The notes beneath the pieces were generated by a model. That model was not told the DNA's origin. It made no database searches and saw only the letters and a list, made by a program, of their open reading frames with translations. Below, piece after piece: positions 26,188 to 36,729 of a stretch of 64,000 nt of DNA (positions are counted from its first letter, which is position 1; each line of letters begins with the position of its first letter). This DNA is from Brachybacterium sp. YJGR34. GTDB taxonomy: Bacteria > Actinomycetota > Actinomycetes > Actinomycetales > Dermabacteraceae. The translations under genes were made by a program, and so were the position numbers. The stretch lies in assembly GCF_003347015.1 (NCBI RefSeq), contig NZ_PNFB01000018.1:19468-83467 (forward strand). Direction: 5' to 3'.

Positions 26188-26722
26188 GGACGTAGTCCGC
26201 CCCGGAGACGACGTGCAGAGCGACCGCGGCCCACAGGAGCGCCTGCCCGACCGGGACCCACGCCGGCGCCCAGGCCGCGAGCGCGACGAGCAGGAACACC
26301 GATCCCATCAGCGCGAAGGTGCGGACCTTGCCCAGGCGGGTGACCGGGACCCTCCCGCCCAGGGCCGAGCCGGAGACCAGCACCACGGTCGCCAGATCCA
26401 CGACCACGATGATCGCCAGCGCCGTCCAGGGGATCAGGTCCATCACGGCCAGGGTCAGCACGATGCCCACCAGGCCCAGCCGGTCCGCGATCGGATCGAG
26501 GATCGCCCCGGTGCGGCTGGTCTGGTCCAGCACGCGGGCCAGCAGGCCGTCGACCCAGTCGGTGCCAGCCCAGACCAGCAGCAGCACCACCGCGAGCGTG
26601 CCCGGTCCCGCGTTCAGCAGCAGGCACAGCGGCACCAGGAGCAGCAGGCGGACCACGGTGACGAGGTTCGGGACCGTCGCCCAGTCGGGACGGCCCTCGC
26701 GCGCGGCCGGGATGTAGCCCAC
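26126..26722 (-). CDS. CDP-alcohol phosphatidyltransferase family protein
   Basis: The 198-residue membrane protein carries the full CDP-alcohol signature: DWVDGLLARVLDQTSRTG followed by AILDPIAD, matching D-x2-DG-x2-AR-x8-G-x3-D-x3-D. About five or six membrane helices are predictable. It transfers a phosphatidyl group from CDP-diacylglycerol to an alcohol such as glycerol phosphate or inositol phosphate; which one is not decided by sequence. The basic end (SARRARSA...) overlaps the convergent small gene. It lies four bases after the stop of the upstream membrane protein, so both are likely in the typA unit. Confidence 0.9.
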   Translation of the reverse strand: MGYIPAAREGRPDWATVPNLVTVVRLLLLVPLCLLLNAGPGTLAVVLLLVWAGTDWVDGLLARVLDQTSRTGAILDPIADRLGLVGIVLTLAVMDLIPWTALAIIVVVDLATVVLVSGSALGGRVPVTRLGKVRTFALMGSVFLLVALAAWAPAWVPVGQALLWAAVALHVVSGADYVLSARRARSAAPAEEGPPSRR

Positions 26723-26726
26723 GGGG

Positions 26727-27167
26727 TCAGCGATTCCGGGCGCGGAGCCGGCGCGCCACGGTGATCGCCGCGGCGACGAGGAAGGGGATCCCCACCCCGA
26801 GGACCTGCACGATCCATCCGGCGTACTGCACCTGCTCGTCGATGACGGCGGGCAGCATCACGCCGCCGCCCGCCCCGCGCCCCAGGAAGGGCGAGGCCAC
26901 CAGGCCCCAGAGCGCGCCGAGCACCACCAGCGGGAGCCGCGAGCCCGTCGCCGCGTACAGGAAGACGCACACGAGCACCTGGAACAGGGCACCGAACAGG
27001 AGCCCGGCGGGCAGGTCGAGGCCGAGCACCTCGATCCGGAGGCGATGCGTGGTGAGCATCAGCGGCGCGGAGATCAGCGTGAGCACGACCGCCATCGCCA
27101 CCTGGGTCAGCCGGGTCCCGAGAGGGACCGCGGCGGCCGGCGGCGACGACGGCGGCGCGCTGGTCAC
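26727..27167 (-). CDS. Small four-helix membrane protein (DUF6113-like)
   Basis: The 146-residue protein has four predicted membrane helices (about 20-37, 45-66, 70-87 and 112-135). GTG 27167 is chosen because it begins four bases after the typA stop; the frame is open further up but would overlap typA. In mycobacteria a membrane protein of the same length (Rv1171) lies between mshB and fbiC, close to typA, fdxC and dapC, and actinobacterial members are often named DUF6113. That link is from context. Function unknown. Confidence 0.6.
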   Translation of the reverse strand: MTSAPPSSPPAAAVPLGTRLTQVAMAVVLTLISAPLMLTTHRLRIEVLGLDLPAGLLFGALFQVLVCVFLYAATGSRLPLVVLGALWGLVASPFLGRGAGGGVMLPAVIDEQVQYAGWIVQVLGVGIPFLVAAAITVARRLRARNR

Positions 27168-27171
27168 GAGG

Positions 27172-29094
<1,923 letters not shown>

Positions 29095-29344
29095 ACGCAG
29101 GTGCTCGTTTCAGGTTGCGCGAGAGGGCGAGGGACCGAGCAGCGCCCGGCCGCGCCCCGGGGACACGGCCCGCTCCAGGGCCCTGGCGAGTCTATCCGCC
29201 GAGAGGCCCGCGCCACAGAGGCCCGGATGAGACCTTCGACGCCCTCGGCAGCCGGCGCGGGCCCGTCGTGACCGGATGGTGACCTCGGGGCCCGGGACCC
29301 GGCGACCGGGCGCGTCGCAGGCCGATGCGGTGTTCAATGGACAC

Positions 29345-31042
29345 ATGAACCCTGCCACCTCGCCGTCCGCCGCACCCGTCGACCCCACCGCCACCGCCGC
29401 CTGGGGCGAGCTCGAGGCGCACAACATCGAGCTCACCGGCTCCCTGCGCGAGTGGTTCGATGCCGATCCCCGCCGCGCCGAGACCTTCACGCACGACGCC
29501 GCGGACCTCCGCGTCGACCTCTCCAAGAACCTCGTCACGCCCCGGACCCGCGAGCTGCTGCTGCAGCTCGCGCAGGAGGTGGGGGTCGAGGCGCGCCGCG
29601 ACGCGATGTTCGCCGGCGCCCACGTCAACACCACCGAGGACCGAGCCGTCCTCCACACGGCCCTGCGCCGACCCTCCGGCGCCTCCCCCGCCCTCGAGGT
29701 CGACGGGCAGCAGATCGACGCGGACGTCCAGGAGACCCTGCAGCGGGTCTACGACTTCGCCCGCTCGGTCCGCTCGGGCGAGTGGACGGGCGTGACCGGC
29801 AAGCGCATCGAGACCGTGGTGAACATCGGGATCGGGGGCAGCGACCTGGGGCCGGTGATGGTCTACGAGGCGCTCAAGCCTCTGGCGCAAGACGGCCTGA
29901 GCGCCCGCTTCCTGTCCAACATCGACCCGACCGACGCCTACGAGACGACGAGGGACCTCGACCCCGAGACCACCCTGGTCATCGTCGCCTCCAAGACCTT
30001 CACGACCCTCGAGACGCTGACCAACGCGCGCCTGGTGCGCCAGTGGCTGCTGACGGGGCTGCGGGAGCAGGCGGGCCTGACCGCGGAGCAGGAGGAGGAG
30101 GCCGTCGCCAAGCACTTCGTCGCCGTCTCCACCGCCCTGGACGAGGTCGAGGCCTTCGGCATCGATCCGCGCAACGCCTTCGGGTTCTGGAACTGGGTGG
30201 GCGGCCGCTACAGCGTCGACTCCGCGATCGGGACGGTGCTCGCGACGGTGCTGGGCCCCGAGGTCTTCGAGGAGCTGCTGGCCGGGTTCCACGCGATGGA
30301 CGAGCACTTCGCCGCCGCGCCGGCCGCGCAGAACGTGCCGCTGCTGATGGGGCTGCTGAACGTGTGGAACGTGAACTTCCTCGAGGCGGAGACCCACGCG
30401 GTGCTGCCCTACTCGCAGTACCTGCACCGCTTCCCCGCCTACCTCCAGCAGCTCACCATGGAGTCCAACGGGAAGTCCGTGCGCTGGGACGGCTCGCTGG
30501 CCACCACCGAGACCGGCGAGGTGTTCTGGGGCGAGCCCGGCACGAACGGCCAGCACGCCTTCTACCAGCTGATCCACCAGGGCACGCGCATCGTCCCGGC
30601 GGACTTCATCGCCTTCGCGAGCCCGAACCACGCCCTCGCCGACGGCGAGCAGGACGTCCACGAGCTGTTCCTCGCGAACTTCTTCGCCCAGACCAAGGCG
30701 CTCGCCTTCGGCAAGACCGCCGAGGAGGTGCGCGCCGAGGGCACCGAGGGCCCGCTGGTCGCGGCCCGCGAGTTCTCCGGGGACCGGCCCACCACCTCGA
30801 TCATGGCCCCGGCCCTGACCCCCTCGGTGCTGGGTCAGCTGATCGCGCTGTACGAGCACATCACCTTCGTCCAGGGCGTGGTGTGGGGCATCAACTCCTT
30901 CGACCAGTGGGGCGTGGAGCTCGGCAAGCAGCTGGCCAAGGGCCTGGCCGGCGCAGTCGCCGGCGACGAGGAGGCCATCGCCGCCGAGGACGCCTCCACC
31001 GCGGGCCTGATCCGCTACTACCGCGAGCACCGCCGGGACTGA
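29345..31042 (+). CDS. pgi: Glucose-6-phosphate isomerase
   Basis: The 565-residue enzyme interconverts glucose 6-phosphate and fructose 6-phosphate. Motifs seen are [31 protein letters not shown] (phosphate loop), [16 protein letters not shown] (signature 1), and [16 protein letters not shown] (signature 2 with the catalytic Lys). ATG 29345 (MNPATSPS) is taken; an upstream in-frame ATG at 29276 would add 23 residues with no family support. Together with pfkA 3.4 kb away it gives two upper-glycolysis steps. The gene ends at a long palindrome shared with the convergent transporter. Confidence 0.97.
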   Translation: MNPATSPSAAPVDPTATAAWGELEAHNIELTGSLREWFDADPRRAETFTHDAADLRVDLSKNLVTPRTRELLLQLAQEVGVEARRDAMFAGAHVNTTEDRAVLHTALRRPSGASPALEVDGQQIDADVQETLQRVYDFARSVRSGEWTGVTGKRIETVVNIGIGGSDLGPVMVYEALKPLAQDGLSARFLSNIDPTDAYETTRDLDPETTLVIVASKTFTTLETLTNARLVRQWLLTGLREQAGLTAEQEEEAVAKHFVAVSTALDEVEAFGIDPRNAFGFWNWVGGRYSVDSAIGTVLATVLGPEVFEELLAGFHAMDEHFAAAPAAQNVPLLMGLLNVWNVNFLEAETHAVLPYSQYLHRFPAYLQQLTMESNGKSVRWDGSLATTETGEVFWGEPGTNGQHAFYQLIHQGTRIVPADFIAFASPNHALADGEQDVHELFLANFFAQTKALAFGKTAEEVRAEGTEGPLVAAREFSGDRPTTSIMAPALTPSVLGQLIALYEHITFVQGVVWGINSFDQWGVELGKQLAKGLAGAVAGDEEAIAAEDASTAGLIRYYREHRRD

Positions 31043-31064
31043 GCGGCCGGCGGCGGTCCCTCTC

Positions 31065-31098
31065 GCCGCGGCGCGGGGCGGCCGCCCCGCGCCGCGGC
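31065..31098. terminator. 34-base perfect palindrome between convergent genes
   Basis: Bases 31065-31098 are exactly their own reverse complement and consist almost only of G and C. They lie between the stop of pgi and the stop of the transporter gene. As RNA it would form a very stable hairpin in either direction, so it most likely ends both transcripts. Confidence 0.8.
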
Positions 31099-31111
31099 CC
31101 TGGCGCGTCGA

Positions 31112-32509
31112 TCAGGCGAGGTAGTCGACCTCGCGGGTCTCCGGGGCGATCAGCAGGGCGATGACGGTGACGACGGCGGCGAGCACGAGGTAGCCGCCGA
31201 CCAGCCACAGCGACCCGCCGTCCAGCTGCCACAGCGCGATCATCGCGTAGGGAGCGGGGGCGGCGCCGATCACCGAGGCCAGGTTGTAGCTGACCGCGCT
31301 GCCCGTGTAGCGGACGTCCGCGTGGAACATCTCCGGCAGGAACGCGGCCATCGGCCCGAAGGTCAGCCCCATCAGGGTGAAGCCGAGGATCAGGGCGGCC
31401 ATCACACCGACGGTGCCGGCGTGCATCAGCGGCTCGATCAGCAGACCGAAGACGGCGATGCCGGCGGTCACCGCGAGCAGCAGGCGCCGACGCCCCAGGC
31501 GATCGGCGAGCGGACCGGAGACCAGCGTGAAGATGCCGAAGAACACGACGCCGATGATCAGCATGGTGAGGAACTGCGGGCGCGCGTAGCCGAGGCCCGG
31601 GACGAAGGCGGCGGGGTCGAAGGCCTGGCCGGCGGCCTCGGCGGCGGACCGCGCCGACTCCTCGTCGGCCGCCGTGGTGCCCACGACCATGAGGAACGCG
31701 GTCATCAGGTAGAAGAGCACGTAGGTCGCCACCATCGCGAGGGTGGCGAGGATCAGCGGCTTCCACGCGGTGGCGGCGACGCGCTTGATCGGGACGGCCG
31801 CGACGCGCTCCTCGTCGAGGACCCGCTGGAAGGCGGGGCTCTCCATGAGCCGCAGACGCACCCACAGGCCCAGGACCACCATGACGGCGGAGAGCAGGAA
31901 GGGGACGCGCCAGCCCCAGGCCAGGAACTGCTCATCGGTCAGCTGCAGGCTGAGCACCACGAAGAGCACGTTGGACAGGATGAAGCCCAGCGGGGCGCCG
32001 AGCTGCGGGAAGGTGCCGTACAGCGCCCGCTTGCCCGGCGGGGCGTTCTCCGTCGCGAGCAGGGCCGCCCCGGACCACTCCCCGCCCAGGCCCACGCCCT
32101 GGCAGAAGCGCAGGAGCACCAGGATGCTCGGGGCGAGGACCGCGAAGCCGGGCGTCGAGGCGGTGGGGAGGACCCCGATGAGGAAGGTCGCGATGCCCAT
32201 CACCAGCAGGCTCGCCACCAGCGTGGCCTTGCGCCCCACCCGGTCTCCGAAGTGGCCGAAGATCAGAGAGCCCAGCGGGCGTGCCACGAAGGCCACGCCG
32301 AAGACCGCGAAGGAGCTCAGCAGCTGGTTCGTCGGCGTCTGGGTGGGGAAGAACAGGGCCGGGAAGACGAGTGAGGCCGCGGTCGCATAGGCGTAGAAGT
32401 CGAAGAACTCGATGGTCGTCCCGACCATCGAGGCGGTGATGACCCGACCGCGGGTGTTGGCGGGGGCGGCGGCGGGCGCGGAGCCTGGGGGATGCTGGGT
32501 AGTGGTCAC
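31112..32509 (-). CDS. MFS transporter, metabolite:H+ symporter (MHS) type
   Basis: The 465-residue protein has 12 predicted helices. Family marks are SMVGTTIEFFDFYAY at helix 1, HFGDRVGRKATL in loop 2-3, RFCQGVGLGGEWSGAALL in helix 4 and GPLADRLGRRRLLL in the second half. MHS members take up organic acids, betaine, proline or shikimate; the substrate here cannot be assigned. GTG 32509 is chosen because the N-terminus then starts just before helix 1 as usual; there is no good ribosome binding site. It is a single gene, converging on pgi and divergent from the flotillin gene. Confidence 0.9.
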   Translation of the reverse strand: MTTTQHPPGSAPAAAPANTRGRVITASMVGTTIEFFDFYAYATAASLVFPALFFPTQTPTNQLLSSFAVFGVAFVARPLGSLIFGHFGDRVGRKATLVASLLVMGIATFLIGVLPTASTPGFAVLAPSILVLLRFCQGVGLGGEWSGAALLATENAPPGKRALYGTFPQLGAPLGFILSNVLFVVLSLQLTDEQFLAWGWRVPFLLSAVMVVLGLWVRLRLMESPAFQRVLDEERVAAVPIKRVAATAWKPLILATLAMVATYVLFYLMTAFLMVVGTTAADEESARSAAEAAGQAFDPAAFVPGLGYARPQFLTMLIIGVVFFGIFTLVSGPLADRLGRRRLLLAVTAGIAVFGLLIEPLMHAGTVGVMAALILGFTLMGLTFGPMAAFLPEMFHADVRYTGSAVSYNLASVIGAAPAPYAMIALWQLDGGSLWLVGGYLVLAAVVTVIALLIAPETREVDYLA

Positions 32510-32665
32510 GGGGAGGGACCCTAGGGACAGTGGTCCATCATACGGACCCTCGTTCCACAGTGCGAGACTGACGGGCTGTGGTCTCACCTCCGCGATCCGC
32601 AGGGCGGTCGAGCGGCCCCGGTGGAAGAATGGGCGGCGCGTGCCAGCGCTCATCGAGGGGGAACC

Positions 32666-34243
32666 ATGGAACTGCTCCTGACCATCATCGGCGTGATCGT
32701 CGCGGTGGCGATCATCGTGCTCATCGGGATGCTCATCCTGATGCGCAGCTATCGCATCGCGGCGCCCAACGAGGCGCTGATCATCACCGGCCGCAACGCC
32801 AGATCGAGCCCCACCGGGGACATCGACCTGGAGTCCGGCAGCGCCCGGGTCGTCATCGGCGGGCGCGCGATCGTGCGCCCGATCCTCGACCGCGCCTTCG
32901 TGCTCTCGCTGAGCTCGCGCCAGATCCCGGTCGAGGTGGAGGGCTACTCGATGAACGGCATCTTCCTGCGGCTGCGCGGCGTGGCGCAGGTGAAGGTGGG
33001 CGGGAACATCGAGGACGTGCGCAAGGCCTCCCAGCGGTTCCTCGACCAGCAGCAGCAGATCGATCAGTACACCCAGGAGATCCTCTCGGGCACGCTGCGC
33101 GCCGTGGTCGGCACCCTGACGGTCGAGCAGATCATCCGCGACCGGGCCTCCTTCGCCAACCAGGTGCAGGCCGAGGCCGAGCACTCGATGAACAACCAGG
33201 GCCTGGTCATCGACACCTTCCAGATCTCCGCAGTCGAGGACGACGGGTCCTACCTGCGGGACTGGGGCCGCCCCGAGGCGGCGCTGGTGGCCAAGCGCGC
33301 CGCCATCGCGGAGTCGGACGCGAACCGGGAGTCCACCCAGGCCAAGAACCTCAACCTCCAGCAGGAGGCGGAGTCGAAGCAGGCCTTCGACATCCGCAAT
33401 GCGGAGATCAAGGAGCAGACCGACGCCCGCCAGGCCGCGGCCGACGCCGCCGGCCCGCTGGCCCGAGCGGCGCAGCAGCAGAAGATCATCGAGCAGGAGG
33501 AGCTCATCGCGGTCCGCAACAACGATCTGCGGGAGAAGCAGCTGATCGCCGAGGTCCACAAGCCGGCCGAGGCGAAGCGCTACGCCGAGCAGCAGGATGC
33601 GGACTCCAAGAAGTACGCGCACATCGCCGAATCGGAGGCCCAGCTGCAGGACGAGCGCAACCGCGCCGACGCCCGCAAGGTCTCCGCGGATGCCGAGGCC
33701 CACTCCATCGAGGCCCGCGGCCGCGCCGAGGCCGAGGTCGAGCTCCAGCGCCGCTCCAAGGATGCCGAGGCGGTCCGTCTCGAGGGCGAGGCCCAGGCCG
33801 ATTCGCTGCGCGCCCAGGGCGAGGCCGAGGGCGCCTCCATCCGCGCCCGCGGCGATGCGGAGGCGGAGACCACGCGGGCCCGCGCCGAGGCCTACAAGCA
33901 GTTCAACGACGCCGCGGTGCTCGCCCAGGTGCTCGAGGTGCTGCCGCAGGTCGCGAACGAGCTGGCCGCCCCGTACTCGAACATCTCGAACCTCTCGGTG
34001 TACTCCACCGACGGCGAGTCGAAGATCGGCCAGAACATCTCCGTGGGTCTCGCCCAGGTGCTGGACATGGTCCGCTCCACCACCGGCGTGGACTTCCAGG
34101 ACACCCTGCGGCGCGCCGCGGAGGGCGGCCGCGTGGTGCGCGAGCAGGACGAGCAGGCGGGCACCACGGAGCCCTCTCCCTCGCCGACCGCCCTCGACGC
34201 CCCCGGTGACGCCGACGACGCGGTGGAGACCGGGAGCGCCTGA
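32666..34243 (+). CDS. Flotillin-like SPFH-domain protein
   Basis: The 525-residue protein starts with one membrane helix (about 3-25), then an SPFH/band 7 domain (about 27-200), followed by a long Ala/Glu/Gln/Arg-rich coiled coil (about 215-420, with many AEA and RAEAE repeats) and a C-terminal region with an acidic, Thr/Pro-rich tail. This is the order of flotillins (FloT/YuaG), which scaffold membrane microdomains and keep the membrane fluid. ATG 32666 has GAGGGGG just upstream. No NfeD-like partner gene adjoins it, unlike in many bacteria. A terminator follows. Confidence 0.9.
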   Translation: MELLLTIIGVIVAVAIIVLIGMLILMRSYRIAAPNEALIITGRNARSSPTGDIDLESGSARVVIGGRAIVRPILDRAFVLSLSSRQIPVEVEGYSMNGIFLRLRGVAQVKVGGNIEDVRKASQRFLDQQQQIDQYTQEILSGTLRAVVGTLTVEQIIRDRASFANQVQAEAEHSMNNQGLVIDTFQISAVEDDGSYLRDWGRPEAALVAKRAAIAESDANRESTQAKNLNLQQEAESKQAFDIRNAEIKEQTDARQAAADAAGPLARAAQQQKIIEQEELIAVRNNDLREKQLIAEVHKPAEAKRYAEQQDADSKKYAHIAESEAQLQDERNRADARKVSADAEAHSIEARGRAEAEVELQRRSKDAEAVRLEGEAQADSLRAQGEAEGASIRARGDAEAETTRARAEAYKQFNDAAVLAQVLEVLPQVANELAAPYSNISNLSVYSTDGESKIGQNISVGLAQVLDMVRSTTGVDFQDTLRRAAEGGRVVREQDEQAGTTEPSPSPTALDAPGDADDAVETGSA

Positions 34244-34285
34244 GCTCCGCGCGGCGCCGCGGGACCCTCCCGGACCGCCGCTGAT

Positions 34286-34319
34286 CGCCCCGGTGGCTCC
34301 GCAGGGAGCCGCCGGGGCG
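34286..34319 (+). terminator. Hairpin terminator after the flotillin gene
   Basis: A 15-base stem with a single T-G mismatch (34286-34300 with 34305-34319) and a four-base loop lies 43 bases after the flotillin stop and before the pfkA leader. Confidence 0.7.
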
Positions 34320-34429
34320 CTCCTGCGTCCGGGCCCGCGCCCGGACGCCGTCCGCCGCCGAGCCGGCTTATAGGGTGGGGGCGTCGACCGCGGCCCCGTG
34401 CACGTCGAGCGAGAGAAGGGCATCCCCGC

Positions 34430-35458
34430 ATGAAGATCGGAATCCTCACCTCGGGCGGAGACTGTCCCGGACTGAACGCCGTGATCCGCGCCGCGGTGAT
34501 CACCGGAGACAAGCTGTTCGAGGACGAGTTCATCGGGTACCGGGACGGCTGGCGCGGCGTCATCGAGGACGACTGGATGACGCTCCCCCGGCGCCGCGTG
34601 CGGGGCATCGGGCGGATCGGCGGCACCATCCTGGGCACCTCACGCTCCAACCCCTTCGCCGACGGCGAGGACGGCGCCGAGATCGTGCGCCGCCACATGG
34701 ACGAGCAGGACGTGGACGCGCTGCTCGCGATCGGCGGCGACGGCACGCTGTCCACGGCCCACCGGCTCTCGGAGGCGGGGATCCCCGTGGTGGGCGTCCC
34801 GAAGACGGTCGACAACGACCTCGACGCCACCGACTACACCTTCGGGTTCAACACCGCCGTCGAGATCGCGACCGAGGCGCTGGACCGACTGCGCATGACG
34901 GGCGACTCCCACCACCGGTGCATGGTCGCCGAGGTGATGGGCCGCTCGGTGGGATGGATCGCGCTGCACTCGGGGATGGCGGCCGGTGCCCACGTGATCT
35001 GCCTGCCCGAGTTCCCGCTGTCGCTGGACGAGCTCTGCGGCCACGTGCAGTCCGCCTACGACCGCGGCCGCGCGCCGCTGGTCGTGGTCGCCGAGGGGTA
35101 CGTGCCCCGCGATGCTCCCGAGGGCTTCATGGACTACGACCTCGACGAGTTCGGCCGACCCCGCTTCGGCGGCATCGCCGAGGTGCTCGCCCCGCTCATC
35201 GAGGAGCGTCTGGGCATCGAGTCGCGGGCCACCGTCCTGGGGCACATCCAGCGCGGCGGGGAGCCGACGGGCTACGACCGGGTGCTCTCGACACGCCTGG
35301 GCACCAGCGCCGTCGATCTCGTGCACTCCGGCGGGTTCGGTCGCATGGTCGCGCTGCGCGGCACCGAGATCGTCGACGTCCCGCTCAGCGAGGCGATCGA
35401 CAGCGTCAAGCGCGTGCCGGAGCCCCGCTGGCGCGAGGCGAGGACGCTCTTCGGCTGA
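34430..35458 (+). CDS. pfkA: 6-phosphofructokinase
   Basis: The 342-residue protein has GILTSGGDCPGLNAVIR at the nucleotide end, IGGDGTLSTAH (101-111), PKTVDND (124-130, with catalytic Asp128), GHIQRGGEPTGYDR and MGRSVGWIALHSG. The residue that separates ATP- from pyrophosphate-dependent enzymes is Gly105 here (ATP-like), while Lys125 (PKT) is the pyrophosphate-like state of the second marker. This mixed G/K pattern is known in actinobacterial group III ATP enzymes, so ATP use is likely. A purine-rich site (GAGAGAAGG) lies about 12 bases before ATG 34430. It is monocistronic, convergent with the next gene. Confidence 0.93.
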   Translation: MKIGILTSGGDCPGLNAVIRAAVITGDKLFEDEFIGYRDGWRGVIEDDWMTLPRRRVRGIGRIGGTILGTSRSNPFADGEDGAEIVRRHMDEQDVDALLAIGGDGTLSTAHRLSEAGIPVVGVPKTVDNDLDATDYTFGFNTAVEIATEALDRLRMTGDSHHRCMVAEVMGRSVGWIALHSGMAAGAHVICLPEFPLSLDELCGHVQSAYDRGRAPLVVVAEGYVPRDAPEGFMDYDLDEFGRPRFGGIAEVLAPLIEERLGIESRATVLGHIQRGGEPTGYDRVLSTRLGTSAVDLVHSGGFGRMVALRGTEIVDVPLSEAIDSVKRVPEPRWREARTLFG

Positions 35459-35469
35459 CGCGAGCGCCC

Positions 35470-36678
35470 TCAGCGCGGGAGGACCGGCCGATCGGCCCCG
35501 ATCTCGCCCAGCAGCGCCTTCGCGTAGGAGGCGTGCACGGACTCCTCGTCGGAGGGGTGGTACATGCCGGCGCGCACGTCGCGGGAGAGCCTCTCCAGCT
35601 CGCTGCGGCGGAAGTACTGGGCGCCGCCGCTGGCGCGCAGCACCTGGTCGACCGCCCGGATCGCGGTCTCGGTGGAGCGCGACTTGACCCCCGACAGGTG
35701 CAGGAACCAGCGTGCGCCGTGGTCGGTGATCCCGACGCCGCCCTCCCCGAGCCCCAGGGCGTCGAGGTCCGCCAGGAGCTTCTCGGTCTGCAGGATCGCG
35801 CCGTCCACCCCGATCGCCGCGTCCGCCAGGCGCCATCGGGTGTCCGGATCGTCCGCGTGCATGATCCCCGTGGTGAGGCTGCGCCGAGTGGTCGCGATCC
35901 GGGCCCCGACGGTGACCGCGCGCTCCGCGATGCCCGTGTAGGCCGAGGCGATGAGCAGCTCGAAGGCTCCGAACACGCCCATCACGAAGGGGTCCGCGTT
36001 GGGGCCGACGGGCGTGCGGGTCAGCACCCGCTCGGACGGGATCCTCGCGCCGTGCAGGCGGGTGGTCCGGGACTGCGAGGCGCGCATGCCGTGCGTGTCC
36101 CAGTCGTCGAGCACCTCGATGCCGTCGCCGCGCTCGAGCACCCCGATCACGAGGCTCGGATCGACCTGGGTGGGCTCGGCGACGCGTCCGTGGACCACCA
36201 GGCGATCCCAGGCCGGGGCCAGGGAGGTGAAGATCTTGGTGCCGGTGAGACGGTAGCCGCCGTCGGGCGCGGCCTCGGCGGTGGTCGAGGAGTCGAAGAG
36301 CATCGCGTCGTTGCCGGCCTCGGAGATGCCGAAGGCATGCAGGTGCCCCGCCGCGGCGTCCTCGAGCACGCTGCGCGCCGAGTCCTGGCCGCGACGGTGG
36401 GCGTGCAGCGCCGCACCGGTGACGACCAGGTGCATGCCCATCGCCAGGGCGGTCGCGGGCGCGGCCCGGGCCAGACGGCGCTGCACGCGGCCGGCTTCCA
36501 GCAGGCTCGCGCCCGTCCCTCCGAGCTCCGCGGGCACCAGCAGGCGCAGGTATCCGCGCTCGCGCAGATCCTCCAGGTCCTCTCCCGGGAAGGTGTTCTC
36601 GCGGTCGTGGACCTCCGCGCGCTCGCGGAAGGTGTCCAGCAGGTCGTCGGGCAGCAGGTCCTCGGCGAAGGGGCTCAT
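35470..36678 (-). CDS. Acyl-CoA-dehydrogenase-like flavoprotein
   Basis: The 402-residue protein has the acyl-CoA dehydrogenase fold marks: helical N-domain with VPAELGGTGASL, middle beta domain with FGISEAGNDA and GYRLTGTKIFTSLAPA, and a C-terminal helical bundle with VDQVLRASGGAQYF. The usual catalytic Glu motif (YEG-T) near the end is not present; instead the text is RAGMYHPSDEESVH. This is closer to DszC-like flavin monooxygenases or oxidoreductases of the superfamily than to a true dehydrogenase. It is a lone gene, 11 bases from the convergent pfkA stop and 51 bases downstream of nothing else on its strand except the region before the LCP gene. Substrate unknown. Confidence 0.8.
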   Translation of the reverse strand: MSPFAEDLLPDDLLDTFRERAEVHDRENTFPGEDLEDLRERGYLRLLVPAELGGTGASLLEAGRVQRRLARAAPATALAMGMHLVVTGAALHAHRRGQDSARSVLEDAAAGHLHAFGISEAGNDAMLFDSSTTAEAAPDGGYRLTGTKIFTSLAPAWDRLVVHGRVAEPTQVDPSLVIGVLERGDGIEVLDDWDTHGMRASQSRTTRLHGARIPSERVLTRTPVGPNADPFVMGVFGAFELLIASAYTGIAERAVTVGARIATTRRSLTTGIMHADDPDTRWRLADAAIGVDGAILQTEKLLADLDALGLGEGGVGITDHGARWFLHLSGVKSRSTETAIRAVDQVLRASGGAQYFRRSELERLSRDVRAGMYHPSDEESVHASYAKALLGEIGADRPVLPR

Positions 36679-36729
36679 GGGGTCACGCTAGTCCAGCGCG
36701 CCCCGTCGGCCCCTGCACCAGCGCCATGA

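Noticed and set aside
29276..29344. Upstream in-frame ATG extension of pgi
   Set aside because: The extra 23 residues do not resemble the start of the family and there is no better ribosome binding site.
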